Shown here piece by piece: positions 8,951 to 18,557 of a stretch of 64,000 bases of DNA. Source of the DNA: Thermodesulfobacteriota bacterium (GTDB lineage Bacteria > Desulfobacterota_D > UBA1144 > Nemesobacterales > CSP1-2); NCBI GenBank assembly GCA_035559815.1, contig DATMAT010000012.1, forward strand, positions 1-64,000, written 5' to 3'. A program made the translations under genes and the position numbers. Within the stretch, counting starts at the first letter, position 1; each line of letters opens with the position of its first letter. Below the pieces are notes generated by a model. The model was given only the letters and a program-made list of their open reading frames with translations. It was not told the DNA's origin and ran no database searches.

Positions 8951-10129
8951 TCAGACAGTTATTGTTCGCCTTACCTTTTCCTTTGCTCGAATAGCTTTAT
9001 CAAATACATTTTCGTACATCAAGGCACACTTATCTATATAAAAGGCCTCGACTCTTTGCTTATTATTCTCGCCAATAGTCTTGCGAAGCGAGCGATTTTC
9101 GACGAGCAGTTGAAGCTGTTTTCTGAATAGATCTTGATCGTTCAGTGAAACCACATATCCGGTTTCTTGGTTTATTAAAAAGTCCGTCTGCCCGCCATGA
9201 TCATAGCATACTATTGGAAGTCCACAGGCCATCGCTTCTAAGAAAACTAAGCCGAATCCTTCATGCTGGCTCGTAGAAACATATATATCGCAAATCTGCA
9301 GTATAGAGAATTTGTTAGATTCCTCAACATGACCAAAGAACAAAACTTGGTCGTCCAATAGCATCCTCTGGGTCTCTTTTTTAAGAAGATATTCCTGAGG
9401 CCCCGTCCCCAGAATCAGCAAACGCAACCTCTTATCTTTTAGAATATGTATCATCTGTATGAGCTGAGTTATAGCCTTACGAGCCACGAGCCGACCAACC
9501 GTAACCAATAGGACATCATCTTCTTTGAAACCATAATCTCTACGAAACGATGAGACAACCATTGGCTTACGTATTCCTAATGGAATTCGTATTCCTTCGA
9601 TTTCCGGCGTATAAAAACGACGCATGTTATCCAGTGTATTGTTCGATTGTCCCACAACCATATCCGCTCGCCTCAGTAGACGTTTTACCCAAGGCCGAAG
9701 GAGTGGGTTACGATAGGGTGAAATTAGGTTGCTCGGATCATACAAATCACCTCCATGCAGCGAAAGCACATTTGGTATGCCGCTAAAACGAGATAAAGCG
9801 TCTCCCACCGGTCCAGTCGGAAGGACAAAATGTGTGTTGATGACATCAAATTGTGCAGACCTCAGAAGCTTCTCACCTACCCTGATCCCCATAGGAATAA
9901 ACGCCAGCATGGAAAGCAGATTGGCTACAGCCTCCTTCCTCCTGAAGAACACCGGGGTTCTGATGATCCTTACTCCGTTCTCAACACTCTCCCGTGGCAA
10001 ACCAAGCCCTTGAGAAGTCAGAACGGTTATCTCGTGACGCTTGGCCATCTCCTCCGCAAGAAGAGCGTTAACTACGCCACCACCTCCTCCTAACGGAGGA
10101 TATTCGTAGTTGCAAAAAAGCACCCTCAT
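8951..10129 (-). CDS. GT4-family glycosyltransferase
   Basis: 392 residues, GT-B fold. The N-terminal acceptor half begins MRVLFCNYEYPPLGGGGGVV with the Gly-rich loop typical of GT4 enzymes. The C-terminal donor half has LLVTVGRLVARKAI near 210, ILGTGPQEYLL near 245 and the EX7E element in STSQHEGFGLVFLEAMACGLP near 287-307. It transfers a sugar from a nucleotide sugar to a lipid-linked glycan at the cytoplasmic face. Donor and acceptor are not predictable. It stands 132 bases from the YdjM-like gene and 65 bases from the SDR-methyltransferase fusion. Confidence 0.88.
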   Translation of the reverse strand: MRVLFCNYEYPPLGGGGGVVNALLAEEMAKRHEITVLTSQGLGLPRESVENGVRIIRTPVFFRRKEAVANLLSMLAFIPMGIRVGEKLLRSAQFDVINTHFVLPTGPVGDALSRFSGIPNVLSLHGGDLYDPSNLISPYRNPLLRPWVKRLLRRADMVVGQSNNTLDNMRRFYTPEIEGIRIPLGIRKPMVVSSFRRDYGFKEDDVLLVTVGRLVARKAITQLIQMIHILKDKRLRLLILGTGPQEYLLKKETQRMLLDDQVLFFGHVEESNKFSILQICDIYVSTSQHEGFGLVFLEAMACGLPIVCYDHGGQTDFLINQETGYVVSLNDQDLFRKQLQLLVENRSLRKTIGENNKQRVEAFYIDKCALMYENVFDKAIRAKEKVRRTITV

Positions 10130-10194
10130 CTACTTTTAGGATTCCTCAACACGATATCTGGCTAAAAACCTAACCACTAAGAATCCTGCTTAGA

Positions 10195-11952
10195 TCACTT
10201 TCGGCAAACTGCTGCTATTTTTTTAGAGAATATTTTGTTTGACTTGCCATATAAAATGAAATTAAATCTAAAAAACAAGGCGTTCAATTTATCGAGTAAA
10301 AGGCCTACATAATTTAGCGGGTTATTATAAAATACGTAAAGGTTAAGTGGAAATACTCTTATCTCATGAAAATCTGAATATTCCAGAACCTGTCTGAGAC
10401 TGTATTCGGTAAATGTATTGTAATGGTCAAAATTTTGGGCCAGTGCCTCGGCGCCAGTTATCGGATTTGCTCCATTCAGGGAATGGACTATTAAGATTCC
10501 ACCATCCTTAAGGTTTTTTCTACATAATTTGAGGAACAACAATATTTCATCCTTGGTCAAATGATTTATCTCTTGTTCTCCAAAGATGACATCAAAGGGA
10601 TTATGGTTGTTCTCCAAGAAATCGAAGGCTCTTTCCACTCGACAGTTAAGATTCTTTTCTTCCGCAAAATTTACTTTTTCTGCGTACGAGTCTATTCCTA
10701 TAACATTCGTATATCCCTCCTGGTTCAACATATTGACGAAGTACCCAGGGCCACAGCTAATCACAAGTATGTCTACCTGTTTGTCAGCCGGTAAGTATTT
10801 TAGATAATTGCTTCTGTAAAACTTACCGAAAGTGGAGTAACCTTTTTCCACATCTTCTGGCCCTTCCCAAAAAGTGTCAAATTCCTCAATTTTAGCGGTT
10901 AAATCAAAACTGGATTTCATCATGCCCATCTCGCTTTTTTTCGGTTTCTCATTATTCTTTAACTTTAAAGACAGTCCCTTTTCCTTGTACCATTTGGCCG
11001 TCTCGAGTATTCCCTCCTTGAAACTAACTTTGGGCACGAATCCCAAGATATTTGCGGATTTTTCCGGAGAAAAAGTAAAACTCTTCTTGAAGAAGTCCAT
11101 ACGTCGTCTGTGAAGCGGGGGCTGTATACCAACCGGCCGCAATAACTTCTCTAGGATCGTGGCGACTATCAGTAACGGATGAAGAGGAATACGGAATTTG
11201 GGCACCTTTCTGCTTATTTGCCCCGCTATAGTCCTAACCATATCATCAGTGGTGATAGCTTCTTTGCCAGCAAGTACGAATATCTCTCCAATTGCTCCTT
11301 CAGTCGTGGCAGCTAATAATAGACCATCTATTAAATCGTCAATATATATCGGATGGTGCAAGTTTTTCCCGTTACCGAGCATCAGAAACATGTTTTTATT
11401 TATCGCTTTGAAGAGTTTCATTAGCCTACGGTCTCCGGGTCCGTAAGTCTCAGGAATACGAACAACAACCACATGGAGTTTTTCTTTGAAGGAGAGCACA
11501 AGCCTTTCTCCCTCCAGTTTTGTTATTCCATATATATTATCCGGTTTACAAGGAGAATTTTCATCAATCATACCCTCAGGGGATCCATAAACACCTATCG
11601 TGCTGCCATGGACAAAGCGCTTTACCCCAGCGTTCAATGAGGCTTCCAGCATATTCTTGGTCCCGGTAACATTCACATCCCAGAACCTCTGATCGGGTAT
11701 GTTCATTTCATGCTGTGCCGCGGCAAGATGAAACACTATATCGGCCCCCTTCACTAGCTCCAGCAGTGACTTTCTGTCCGTAACCGATGTCAAAATTACT
11801 TCAGCGCCTTTTTGTTCAATTAACTTTCTGTTCTCCGATTCCGCAGGAGTGTTTTCTTGTCCTAAAACCCTGACGGAGTACCCCTGTTCAACACACCTTA
11901 GAGCCAACCTAGAACCGATGAATCCTGTTCCGCCGGTAATTAATACTCTCAT
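10195..11952 (-). CDS. NAD-dependent epimerase/dehydratase fused to a SAM methyltransferase
   Basis: 585 residues in one uninterrupted frame. Residues 1-325 are an extended SDR: GGTGFIG at 7-13, STIGVYG with Ser/Thr at 117-123 and Y141-GIT-K145 (YxxxK). Residues 355-585 are a class I methyltransferase: motif I ILVISCGPGYF at 395-405, the acidic IGIDSY near 418-423 and NLKDGGILIVHSL. A charged linker (326-350) joins them. The likely outcome is oxidation, reduction or epimerisation plus methylation of one sugar nucleotide or glycan, all in the cytoplasm. GGAG lies 10 bases before the ATG. An 18-base palindrome lies 79 bases upstream. No frameshift or base-composition break was seen at the join, so the fusion looks genuine. 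Confidence 0.88.
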   Translation of the reverse strand: MRVLITGGTGFIGSRLALRCVEQGYSVRVLGQENTPAESENRKLIEQKGAEVILTSVTDRKSLLELVKGADIVFHLAAAQHEMNIPDQRFWDVNVTGTKNMLEASLNAGVKRFVHGSTIGVYGSPEGMIDENSPCKPDNIYGITKLEGERLVLSFKEKLHVVVVRIPETYGPGDRRLMKLFKAINKNMFLMLGNGKNLHHPIYIDDLIDGLLLAATTEGAIGEIFVLAGKEAITTDDMVRTIAGQISRKVPKFRIPLHPLLIVATILEKLLRPVGIQPPLHRRRMDFFKKSFTFSPEKSANILGFVPKVSFKEGILETAKWYKEKGLSLKLKNNEKPKKSEMGMMKSSFDLTAKIEEFDTFWEGPEDVEKGYSTFGKFYRSNYLKYLPADKQVDILVISCGPGYFVNMLNQEGYTNVIGIDSYAEKVNFAEEKNLNCRVERAFDFLENNHNPFDVIFGEQEINHLTKDEILLFLKLCRKNLKDGGILIVHSLNGANPITGAEALAQNFDHYNTFTEYSLRQVLEYSDFHEIRVFPLNLYVFYNNPLNYVGLLLDKLNALFFRFNFILYGKSNKIFSKKIAAVCRK

Positions 11953-12030
11953 TCAACGATATCTCCGTTATGTAACTATAAAACCATTATCGCAAATCAT
12001 CCTTAGTAATGTATCTCCGATTGGTGACCC

Positions 12031-12048
12031 GTTAACCCTTGGGTTAAC
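12031..12048. promoter_or_regulatory. Perfect 8+8 palindrome, candidate operator
   Basis: GTTAACCC-TT-GGGTTAAC, with 8-base arms around a 2-base centre, lies in the 206-base gap between the glycerol-3-phosphate dehydrogenase gene and the SDR-methyltransferase fusion, 79 bases before the latter's ATG. The size and symmetry suit a dimeric repressor site. The regulator is not identified. Confidence 0.45.
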
Positions 12049-12158
12049 ACCGTGAGTAACTTTTCCCCACTGAGTAGACAAAGTATTAAACCACGAATCA
12101 TGACAAACAAGCTTTACAACATAAATAATACAATGCAACTGGCTTGAAATCTTGACGT

Positions 12159-13832
12159 TTAAAATTCCGGAAACCTAGTCTTAACCTCGCTTAGTTCCCT
12201 CTGAACTCGACCTTCATCCCATCCCAGCTCTGCCGCCATAAGATAAGCACACCTTTGCAGGGCAGCTTCTCCGGGATGCTCTCCCGTAGCCAGGTCGGTT
12301 CGCCTGAAAATAACGTCCCCAAGTTTTTGCGCCATCTCTTCCCGAACAGCATGCACCACCTCCGCCTCAATCACTGTTGACTCACCCAGGGTCTCCGACC
12401 AAGCTGGGTTTTGGTCGATGTATTTGAGCACATCGGTATAGGCAGAGCCGTAATTATGGATTAGGGCAGGTATAAGCCTGGGATTCAAGGCTTTCGGACA
12501 GGATTCCACGGCCATACGGAGATATTCATCAAAGCATTCTATTTGACCCCCATGGACAGGTGTTACCGCCGTGGCCGATGCTCGAGCCCTCTTTCCTAAC
12601 TTTTTGAAAACCATATCCAACGCCTTCTCCGCAATACCCCTAGCCGTTGTATAACGCACCCCGATCAGCGTAATCAAGCCTTCAACATTGCTGTCTTTTG
12701 CGTGATCAACTATGAGCGATCGTTTACCAAAGCTTAAGTCAGCCGCATTTTGTCTGCTATCACCAAATAGAATAAGCCCGGCATTCCAAATCGAAACGTC
12801 ATTGGGGGTAAGCTCAAGCCTTGGATAAGCCTCATTAACTTCGTCGATAAATTTTTGAACTTCCTGACCAGTTAAAACAAACTTATCCGGGGCATCGTTA
12901 AAAACCTTATGCCAGACCCCGATGAGCGTGTAGTCGCGCCAAGGAGCAATAAAGAGATGTCGATTGCCCCTGCTGAGTAAGGCGTCTGGGTCTCTGGTTT
13001 TAGCAGGCACGGCCAGCGCGTACTTCTCACTTAGAAGTTTACGCCTGACTACAAAGCAGGCATCTCTGGAAAATGAGGGCTCTGGCGTCAAACCAAACCC
13101 CATAGAGTGTTTCAACAACCAGTTAGCCCAAGGGCCGGCGGCATTAATTACCACCTTGCCCCTGATCTCAAAGGTATTTCCATTGAGTGTGTCTTCCACC
13201 CTGACACCGGTTATCCGATTGTCGGTACTGATGAAGTCCGTCACCTGCACATAATTAGCTACATCGGCACCGGCGTCAACAGCGGACCGGAGAAATGAGA
13301 TGGCCAATCGTGTTGGATTATACATCTGACCGTCATAAAAAATCGCTGCACCGGTCAAGCCTTCACGATTTAAACCCGGGAATATATCCAAGCACTCCTC
13401 TCTGGAAATAAACCTGCCCCTGGGTATATGCCGTCCCGGATCATTGACTCCTCGGTTCCGGTCAAAGGTGAGAAGATCATACAGAAGTAAACCAATGTTT
13501 AATATTTCTTTGCCCTGTAAGCCGTGACCATAAGTTGGCATGACTATTGGAAGAGGACGCACAAGGTGAGGAGCGATGCGCAGGAGCGTAGTTCGTTCTT
13601 TGCAGGATTCGCGTACCCGTTTGATATCGGCGTGCTGAAGGTATCGTATTCCCCCATGCACAATCTTGAATGAATTTGCCGAGGTTGCGCCAGCAAAATC
13701 ACCTTTTTCTACCAGCGCAACGGATAAACCCCGCGACGCAGCCTCCCAAGCAGCGCAAATACCGAAGATTCCTCCCCCCACTACAACCATATCGTAAGAA
13801 CTTCTCGATAACTGAACCAAGTCTCTTTTCAT
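12159..13832 (-). CDS. glpD: FAD-dependent glycerol-3-phosphate dehydrogenase
   Basis: 557 residues, the usual size of aerobic GlpD. The FAD-binding motif GGGIFG is at 19-24, followed by ALVEKGDF and ATSANSFKIVHGGIRYLQ, a characteristic GlpD/GlpA block. VINAAGPWANWL near 226 and a C-terminal helical domain with HAVREEMAQKLGDVIFRRTDL complete the family pattern. It oxidises glycerol-3-phosphate to dihydroxyacetone phosphate and passes electrons to quinone at the inner membrane. It is unusual inside a polysaccharide locus: it lies between uxs and the SDR-methyltransferase fusion. It could supply or recycle glycerol phosphate, or just be a passenger. AGGGA precedes the ATG. Confidence 0.88.
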   Translation of the reverse strand: MKRDLVQLSRSSYDMVVVGGGIFGICAAWEAASRGLSVALVEKGDFAGATSANSFKIVHGGIRYLQHADIKRVRESCKERTTLLRIAPHLVRPLPIVMPTYGHGLQGKEILNIGLLLYDLLTFDRNRGVNDPGRHIPRGRFISREECLDIFPGLNREGLTGAAIFYDGQMYNPTRLAISFLRSAVDAGADVANYVQVTDFISTDNRITGVRVEDTLNGNTFEIRGKVVINAAGPWANWLLKHSMGFGLTPEPSFSRDACFVVRRKLLSEKYALAVPAKTRDPDALLSRGNRHLFIAPWRDYTLIGVWHKVFNDAPDKFVLTGQEVQKFIDEVNEAYPRLELTPNDVSIWNAGLILFGDSRQNAADLSFGKRSLIVDHAKDSNVEGLITLIGVRYTTARGIAEKALDMVFKKLGKRARASATAVTPVHGGQIECFDEYLRMAVESCPKALNPRLIPALIHNYGSAYTDVLKYIDQNPAWSETLGESTVIEAEVVHAVREEMAQKLGDVIFRRTDLATGEHPGEAALQRCAYLMAAELGWDEGRVQRELSEVKTRFPEF

Positions 13833-13962
13833 CAGTCCCTAATAAATAAGCTGTTTTGCAAATATTCAAAAAAGGCAGTGTCAAAACTTCAGCCTTCGGC
13901 CAGCGTCTACTAATTTCCAACATTAAAAGGGATTGAGTGATGGAATGACTCTGTACCCGGAT

Positions 13963-14976
13963 TCAAGCTTTGGGAAATAATATATCCTTAAAATATCTGA
14001 TTGTTTCAGACAAACCCTTTTCGATGCTGACCTTGGGTTCCCAGCCGAGAAGGGTCATAGCTTTGGTGATATCAGGCCTTCGAACCCGGGGGTCATCCAC
14101 GGGCAATGGCTTAAACTCAATTTTGCTTCTACTTTTTGTCAAGCCCAGAATCATGTTGGCGATATCGAGAACCGTAAGTTCAATTGGGTTTCCAATGTTT
14201 ACCGGATAGTGTATCGAATTCTGTCCATCACTTGAATTCCCTGGTCCAGGGTTATCCGGTTCCGCGAATAAAAGCCTAACTATTCCCTCAACCATGTCCG
14301 ATATATAGCAAAAACTCCGGGTTTGTTTCCCGTCACCGTACACAGTCAAAGGCTCTTCCCTCAAAGCCTGGACTATAAAGTTCGAGACAACCCTTCCATC
14401 GTTTGGCCTCATATGCGGTCCATAGGTGTTGAATATCCTCACTATCCTGGTATCTAAGCCATGATACCTATGATAGGCCATGGTAATAGCCTCTGCAAAG
14501 CGTTTAGCTTCATCATAAACCCCTCTCGGGCCTACCGGATTAACGTTTCCCCAATAGTGCTCGGGTTGTGGGTTTACCAGCGGATCTCCATAGGCTTCCG
14601 ATGTGCTTGCCAGTAGATATCTTGCCCCTTTAGATTTGGCCAGCCCAAGGGTTTTATGCGTACCCAAAGCACCTACTTTCAGAGTCTGTATTGGGAATTC
14701 CAGGTAATCTATGGGGCTTGCCGGGGAGGCAAAATGGAGTACGGCATCTACATGTCCATCGATATGAATAAAATTGGTTACATCATAATTTATGAATTTA
14801 AACCGTTCGTTTCCCATTAAACTAGCCACGTTATCAGCGTTTCCAGTAATAAGATTATCGATGCAAACTACCTGGTGACCCATTTCTACCAGTTTGTAAC
14901 ACAAATGGCATCCCAGAAAGCCGGACCCGCCGGTAACCACGATTCTCCAAGGTTCGTTTAATCTCGTATGCTCCAT
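13963..14976 (-). CDS. uxs: UDP-glucuronate decarboxylase (UDP-xylose synthase)
   Basis: 337 residues. Extended SDR with GGSGFLG at 16-22, SEAYGDPL with Glu127 at 126-133 and Y154-DEA-K158. [20 protein letters not shown] and [18 protein letters not shown] are hallmark blocks of UXS enzymes. It decarboxylates UDP-glucuronate to UDP-xylose using tightly bound NAD. It lies 37 bases downstream of ugd, which makes its substrate, so the two form a pathway pair. The main alternative, dTDP-glucose dehydratase, is less likely because the SPASP segment favours UXS. Confidence 0.9.
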   Translation of the reverse strand: MEHTRLNEPWRIVVTGGSGFLGCHLCYKLVEMGHQVVCIDNLITGNADNVASLMGNERFKFINYDVTNFIHIDGHVDAVLHFASPASPIDYLEFPIQTLKVGALGTHKTLGLAKSKGARYLLASTSEAYGDPLVNPQPEHYWGNVNPVGPRGVYDEAKRFAEAITMAYHRYHGLDTRIVRIFNTYGPHMRPNDGRVVSNFIVQALREEPLTVYGDGKQTRSFCYISDMVEGIVRLLFAEPDNPGPGNSSDGQNSIHYPVNIGNPIELTVLDIANMILGLTKSRSKIEFKPLPVDDPRVRRPDITKAMTLLGWEPKVSIEKGLSETIRYFKDILFPKA

Positions 14977-15013
14977 ATGAATTCCCAGTGTTTTTTGTTA
15001 TCTAATACATAAC

Positions 15014-16327
15014 CTAACTTACAACATTTCCTATTCCAACTCCGTAATATTGAAATCCCATGATCTCCAACCTCTTGGGATTATAAAGGTTCCTACCATC
15101 GAATATCACCGACGACTTCATGAGCTTCTTCATTTTTTCAAAATCGGGTTGTCTATATTCATTCCATTCCGTGTGAATAACTAGGGCATCCGCTCCAGAA
15201 CAAACATCATAATTTGACCTAGCATATTCGACTCTATCCCCCAAATATTCTCTGGCCTTTTCCATTGCTACTGGGTCATGCACATGAACCTCCGCCCCAA
15301 AAGATAGCAGCTTATCTATGACAAAAAGTGATGGGGCCTCCCTCAGGTCATCCGTTTTTGGCTTAAAAGAAAGTCCCCAGATCCCTAATTTCTTCCCCTT
15401 TAACTCTCCCTTAAAATGCATTTTTATCTTTCTCCAGAACACCTCCCTCTGCATCATATTAACCTCGTCCGTTACCCTGCATATTTTAAGGTCATAATCA
15501 AGTTTCTCCGCAGTCTTAATCAGTGCTTTGACATCTTTGGGAAAACAAGATCCGCCATATCCAACACCAGGGAAAAGAAAAGAATTTCCTATTCGGGCAT
15601 CTGAACCTATTATTACTCTTATCTCCGAGGCATCCGCTCCTAACAGCTCACAGAGATTTGCTATCTCGTTCATGAAGGAAATCCTGCTCGCAAGCATGGC
15701 GTTTGCTGCATACTTGGCTAACTCCGAAGATCTTATACTCACACTAATAACCGGGTTACTTGTCCTGATGAATGGAGAATATAGTTCTTTGAGAACTGCA
15801 GCGACAGATGCCTTGTCCGTCCCAATTACAACCCGGTCCGGCTTCATAAAATCCTCGACGGCGGCCCCTTCTTTCAGAAACTCAGGGTTTGAAGCTACGT
15901 CAAATTCAATATCGGTTACCCCTCTTATAACATCACGAACCTTTTCTGTCGTTCCTACAGGAACAGTGCTCTTGGTGACGATGATTTTGTAATCATTCAA
16001 GCTCTCTCCTATTACTCGTGCCACTTCTAATACCGCACCTATATCTGCAGAGCCATCGCCATTTGGTGGAGTACCAACTGCAATAAATACAATGAAGGAT
16101 TTTTGTATAGCCTCTTTGATGTCAGTAGTAAAACTCAAACGGCCTTCCTTTGCATTCCTCCTGACTAGCTCTTCGAGACCGGGTTCATAAAAGGGGACGC
16201 TACCCCGGACTAGACTTTTGATCTTTTCCTCATCGATATCAACACATGTCACATTATTCCCGCTTTCCGCGAAGCAGGCCCCCGTCACCAACCCTACATA
16301 CCCGGTTCCTATTATACCGATATTCAT
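15014..16327 (-). CDS. ugd: UDP-glucose 6-dehydrogenase
   Basis: 437 residues, typical length. The NAD motif GTGYVG is at 7-12, EPGLEEL at 48-54, SNPEFLKEG near 147-155, and the catalytic block GYGGSCFPKD has nucleophile Cys261. The C-terminal UDP-binding domain has GLSFKPKTDDLREAPS. It makes UDP-glucuronate from UDP-glucose with two NAD+. GGAGGG lies 7 bases before the ATG. A copy of the ACTAAAGTC element is about 220 bases upstream, so this gene may lead a transcript running through uxs and beyond. Confidence 0.95.
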   Translation of the reverse strand: MNIGIIGTGYVGLVTGACFAESGNNVTCVDIDEEKIKSLVRGSVPFYEPGLEELVRRNAKEGRLSFTTDIKEAIQKSFIVFIAVGTPPNGDGSADIGAVLEVARVIGESLNDYKIIVTKSTVPVGTTEKVRDVIRGVTDIEFDVASNPEFLKEGAAVEDFMKPDRVVIGTDKASVAAVLKELYSPFIRTSNPVISVSIRSSELAKYAANAMLASRISFMNEIANLCELLGADASEIRVIIGSDARIGNSFLFPGVGYGGSCFPKDVKALIKTAEKLDYDLKICRVTDEVNMMQREVFWRKIKMHFKGELKGKKLGIWGLSFKPKTDDLREAPSLFVIDKLLSFGAEVHVHDPVAMEKAREYLGDRVEYARSNYDVCSGADALVIHTEWNEYRQPDFEKMKKLMKSSVIFDGRNLYNPKRLEIMGFQYYGVGIGNVVS

Positions 16328-16682
16328 TATGCATCCCTCCTACTGCCTTGAATTTAACTTAATATTGAGCAAAACTAATGCCACAATCATAAAGAACTTT
16401 ACACTGCGTTATATTCAACTGAATAAAAATTATCACGGTTTCTCCGCTAAATTCAAAGCTCCGCACCTTCACTTACATAGCTGAAATACTGCGGAGCGGT
16501 ATCTTAAGGTGAATAATTAAAGAAGTAATATACCCCGGATAATTATCAATTGGACTTTAGTTAGGTAAATCATCCAGAAAAGTTTTAAATTGGTGATTAT
16601 GTAATACCTTAGGCTTACATATTTAAAATGAACAGTCAAAAGTATTAATTATATACTAATCCCCTCTAATAATCCCCTTTAA
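16328..16682. other. 355-base intergenic region between glmS and ugd
   Basis: A/T-rich, with no credible ORF. It holds the ACTAAAGTC element (16544-16562) and the probable long 5' leader of ugd. A long untranslated leader would suit an UpxY/NusG-type antiterminator, but no recognisable JUMPstart or ops sequence was seen. No intrinsic terminator for glmS was identified. Confidence 0.5.
16544..16562 (-). promoter_or_regulatory. AACTAAAGTC element plus -35-like box upstream of ugd
   Basis: The minus strand reads AACTAAAGTCCAATTGATA from 16562 to 16544. The first 18 bases are identical to the copy at 19250-19233 upstream of the receiver-only regulator. TTGATA (16549-16544) would serve as a -35 box three bases after ACTAAAGTC. 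The matching -10 is poor (ACTTCT at 17 bases, TACTTC at 16), which may mean activator dependence. Confidence 0.5.
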
Positions 16683-18518
16683 TCACTCGACGGTGACGCT
16701 CTTAGCTAGGTTTCTCGGCTGGTCTATATCGCACCCTCTTTTTCTGGCCATAAAATAAGCAAAAAGCTGAAGGGGTATCGTATAGAGAACAGGAGTAAGA
16801 AAATCATTAGTTTTGGGCAAGTAAAAAACATGGTCTATTTTCTGTCCGATTTCACCACAATCTTCATCGGTTATGGCAATGACTTTAGCGTCTCTGGCTT
16901 TTACTTCCTCTATGTTGCTTAACATCTTCTCATAAACAGAATTACGAGGAACAAGAGCAATCACAACCATATCTTTATCAACAAGAGCGATAGGTCCATG
17001 CTTCATCTCACCGCCGGCGTAGCCTTCTGCATGGAGGTATGATATTTCCTTCAATTTGAGTGCCCCTTCCAAAGCGATAGGATACACAATTCCCCTTCCC
17101 AGAAAGAAAAAGTCCCGTTTTTCCCAGTAAAGATCGGCAAGTCTTTTAATCTCTTGTTCCCTATCGAGTATTGCCTCAATTTTTTTGGGAATAGTAGTTA
17201 ACTCCTCCGCCATCGTAGAAAAACCATCATGGGATATCAAATCCTTTGCCCTTCCCAAGCGAATTGCCAGTAGATATAAGGCGACTAGTTGGGACGTAAA
17301 AGCCTTCGTGGATGCTACTCCGATCTCCGGTCCGGCATGGGTGTATATTACGCCGTCTGCTTCTCTTGTGGCACTACTTCCTACAACATTGCATATTGTG
17401 AGAATACGCGAGCCTTCTTCCTTGGCCTTTCTTATTGCTCCGATCGTATCTGCAGTTTCCCCAGACTGGGTTATACCGATAGTTAAGGTATTGTGGTCGA
17501 CAAAAGGAGCTCTGTACCTAAATTCTGAGGCCAAGTCCACTTCCACCGGTATACGGGCTAGGGTTTCAATCATAAATTTCCCAACCAGTGAGGCGTGCCA
17601 AGAAGTCCCGCACGATACAATGTGAATCCTAGATATCTTCTTAAGTCCTTCCGGGGATAAATTAGCTTCTTCCAGAATCATGTCTGCTTCATCTGTTACT
17701 AATCTCCCGGCATAGGTACTTTTAACAGCTTGGGGTTGTTCGTGAATCTCCTTTAGCATGAAGTGAGGATAGCCATTTTTTTCGGCAAGCTCTAAGTCCC
17801 ATGGTATTTCATAAATTCTTTTTTCCCTTTGTTCGCCGCTAGACATATCTATTATCTCAGTTCCATCTTCACGAAGAACTACCAATTCATTATCATTAAC
17901 AAATATGGCATTCTTGGTAATGTTCAGGATAGCTGGTATATCCGACGCAACCATCCATTCTTTCTCTCCATGTCCGATTATTAGAGGGCTACCCTTCCTC
18001 GCTGCGATAATGCTGTCCGGGTCAATACTACTTATAACTGCGATGGCATAAGTTCCCTCTATCTCACTTAACGCCCTCCTTACCGCCTCAGATAAATTAC
18101 CATTGTCCAGGTACCTTTCGATAAGATGAGCAATAACCTCAGTATCCGTCTCCGACCTAAAAATGTGACCTTCAGAAATCAGCACCTTCTTCAATAGAGC
18201 ATAATTCTCGATAATGCCGTTATGCACGACCATAAGTCTGCCGTGGCAATCCGAATGTGGGTGTGAATTTATCTCCGTAGGCTTTCCATGCGTGGCCCAA
18301 CGGGTATGGCCAATTCCAATGTGGCTTTTATAGCCTTGATTTCCGAGAGCGGATTCGAGGTTAGACAACTTCCCCACGGTTTTCTTCAAAACAATATTGC
18401 CATTCTCGTAAAAAGCCATTCCTGCTGAGTCATATCCTCTGTACTCCAGCCTTCTGAGTCCGCTTAGGAGTATTTGTACAGCATCGTTGTTTCCTATATA
18501 GCCAACTATTCCGCACAC
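16683..18518 (-). CDS. glmS: Glutamine-fructose-6-phosphate aminotransferase
   Basis: 611 residues, full length. The N-terminal glutaminase begins MCGIVGYIG with nucleophile Cys2 and has RRLEYRGYDSAG and GHTRWATHG. Two SIS domains follow, with SCGTSWHASLVGKFM, ITQSGETADTIGA and the C-terminal DQPRNLAKSVTVE. It makes glucosamine-6-phosphate for peptidoglycan, LPS and the polymers encoded here. The start is GTG at 18518 with GGAGGT 8 bases upstream. The gene follows the receiver-only regulator by 39 bases, so it may be transcribed with it. Confidence 0.96.
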   Translation of the reverse strand: MCGIVGYIGNNDAVQILLSGLRRLEYRGYDSAGMAFYENGNIVLKKTVGKLSNLESALGNQGYKSHIGIGHTRWATHGKPTEINSHPHSDCHGRLMVVHNGIIENYALLKKVLISEGHIFRSETDTEVIAHLIERYLDNGNLSEAVRRALSEIEGTYAIAVISSIDPDSIIAARKGSPLIIGHGEKEWMVASDIPAILNITKNAIFVNDNELVVLREDGTEIIDMSSGEQREKRIYEIPWDLELAEKNGYPHFMLKEIHEQPQAVKSTYAGRLVTDEADMILEEANLSPEGLKKISRIHIVSCGTSWHASLVGKFMIETLARIPVEVDLASEFRYRAPFVDHNTLTIGITQSGETADTIGAIRKAKEEGSRILTICNVVGSSATREADGVIYTHAGPEIGVASTKAFTSQLVALYLLAIRLGRAKDLISHDGFSTMAEELTTIPKKIEAILDREQEIKRLADLYWEKRDFFFLGRGIVYPIALEGALKLKEISYLHAEGYAGGEMKHGPIALVDKDMVVIALVPRNSVYEKMLSNIEEVKARDAKVIAITDEDCGEIGQKIDHVFYLPKTNDFLTPVLYTIPLQLFAYFMARKRGCDIDQPRNLAKSVTVE

Positions 18519-18557
18519 TTCAACTTACCTCCAGCGAAACAGGTCTCGCAAAACTAC

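Noticed and set aside
13699-13923. 74-codon minus-strand frame at the glpD start
   Set aside because: Overlaps the well-supported FAD-binding N-terminus of glpD in another frame.
18519-18557. glmS ribozyme or riboswitch upstream of glmS
   Set aside because: Only 39 bases separate glmS from the preceding gene and they consist mainly of its ribosome site.
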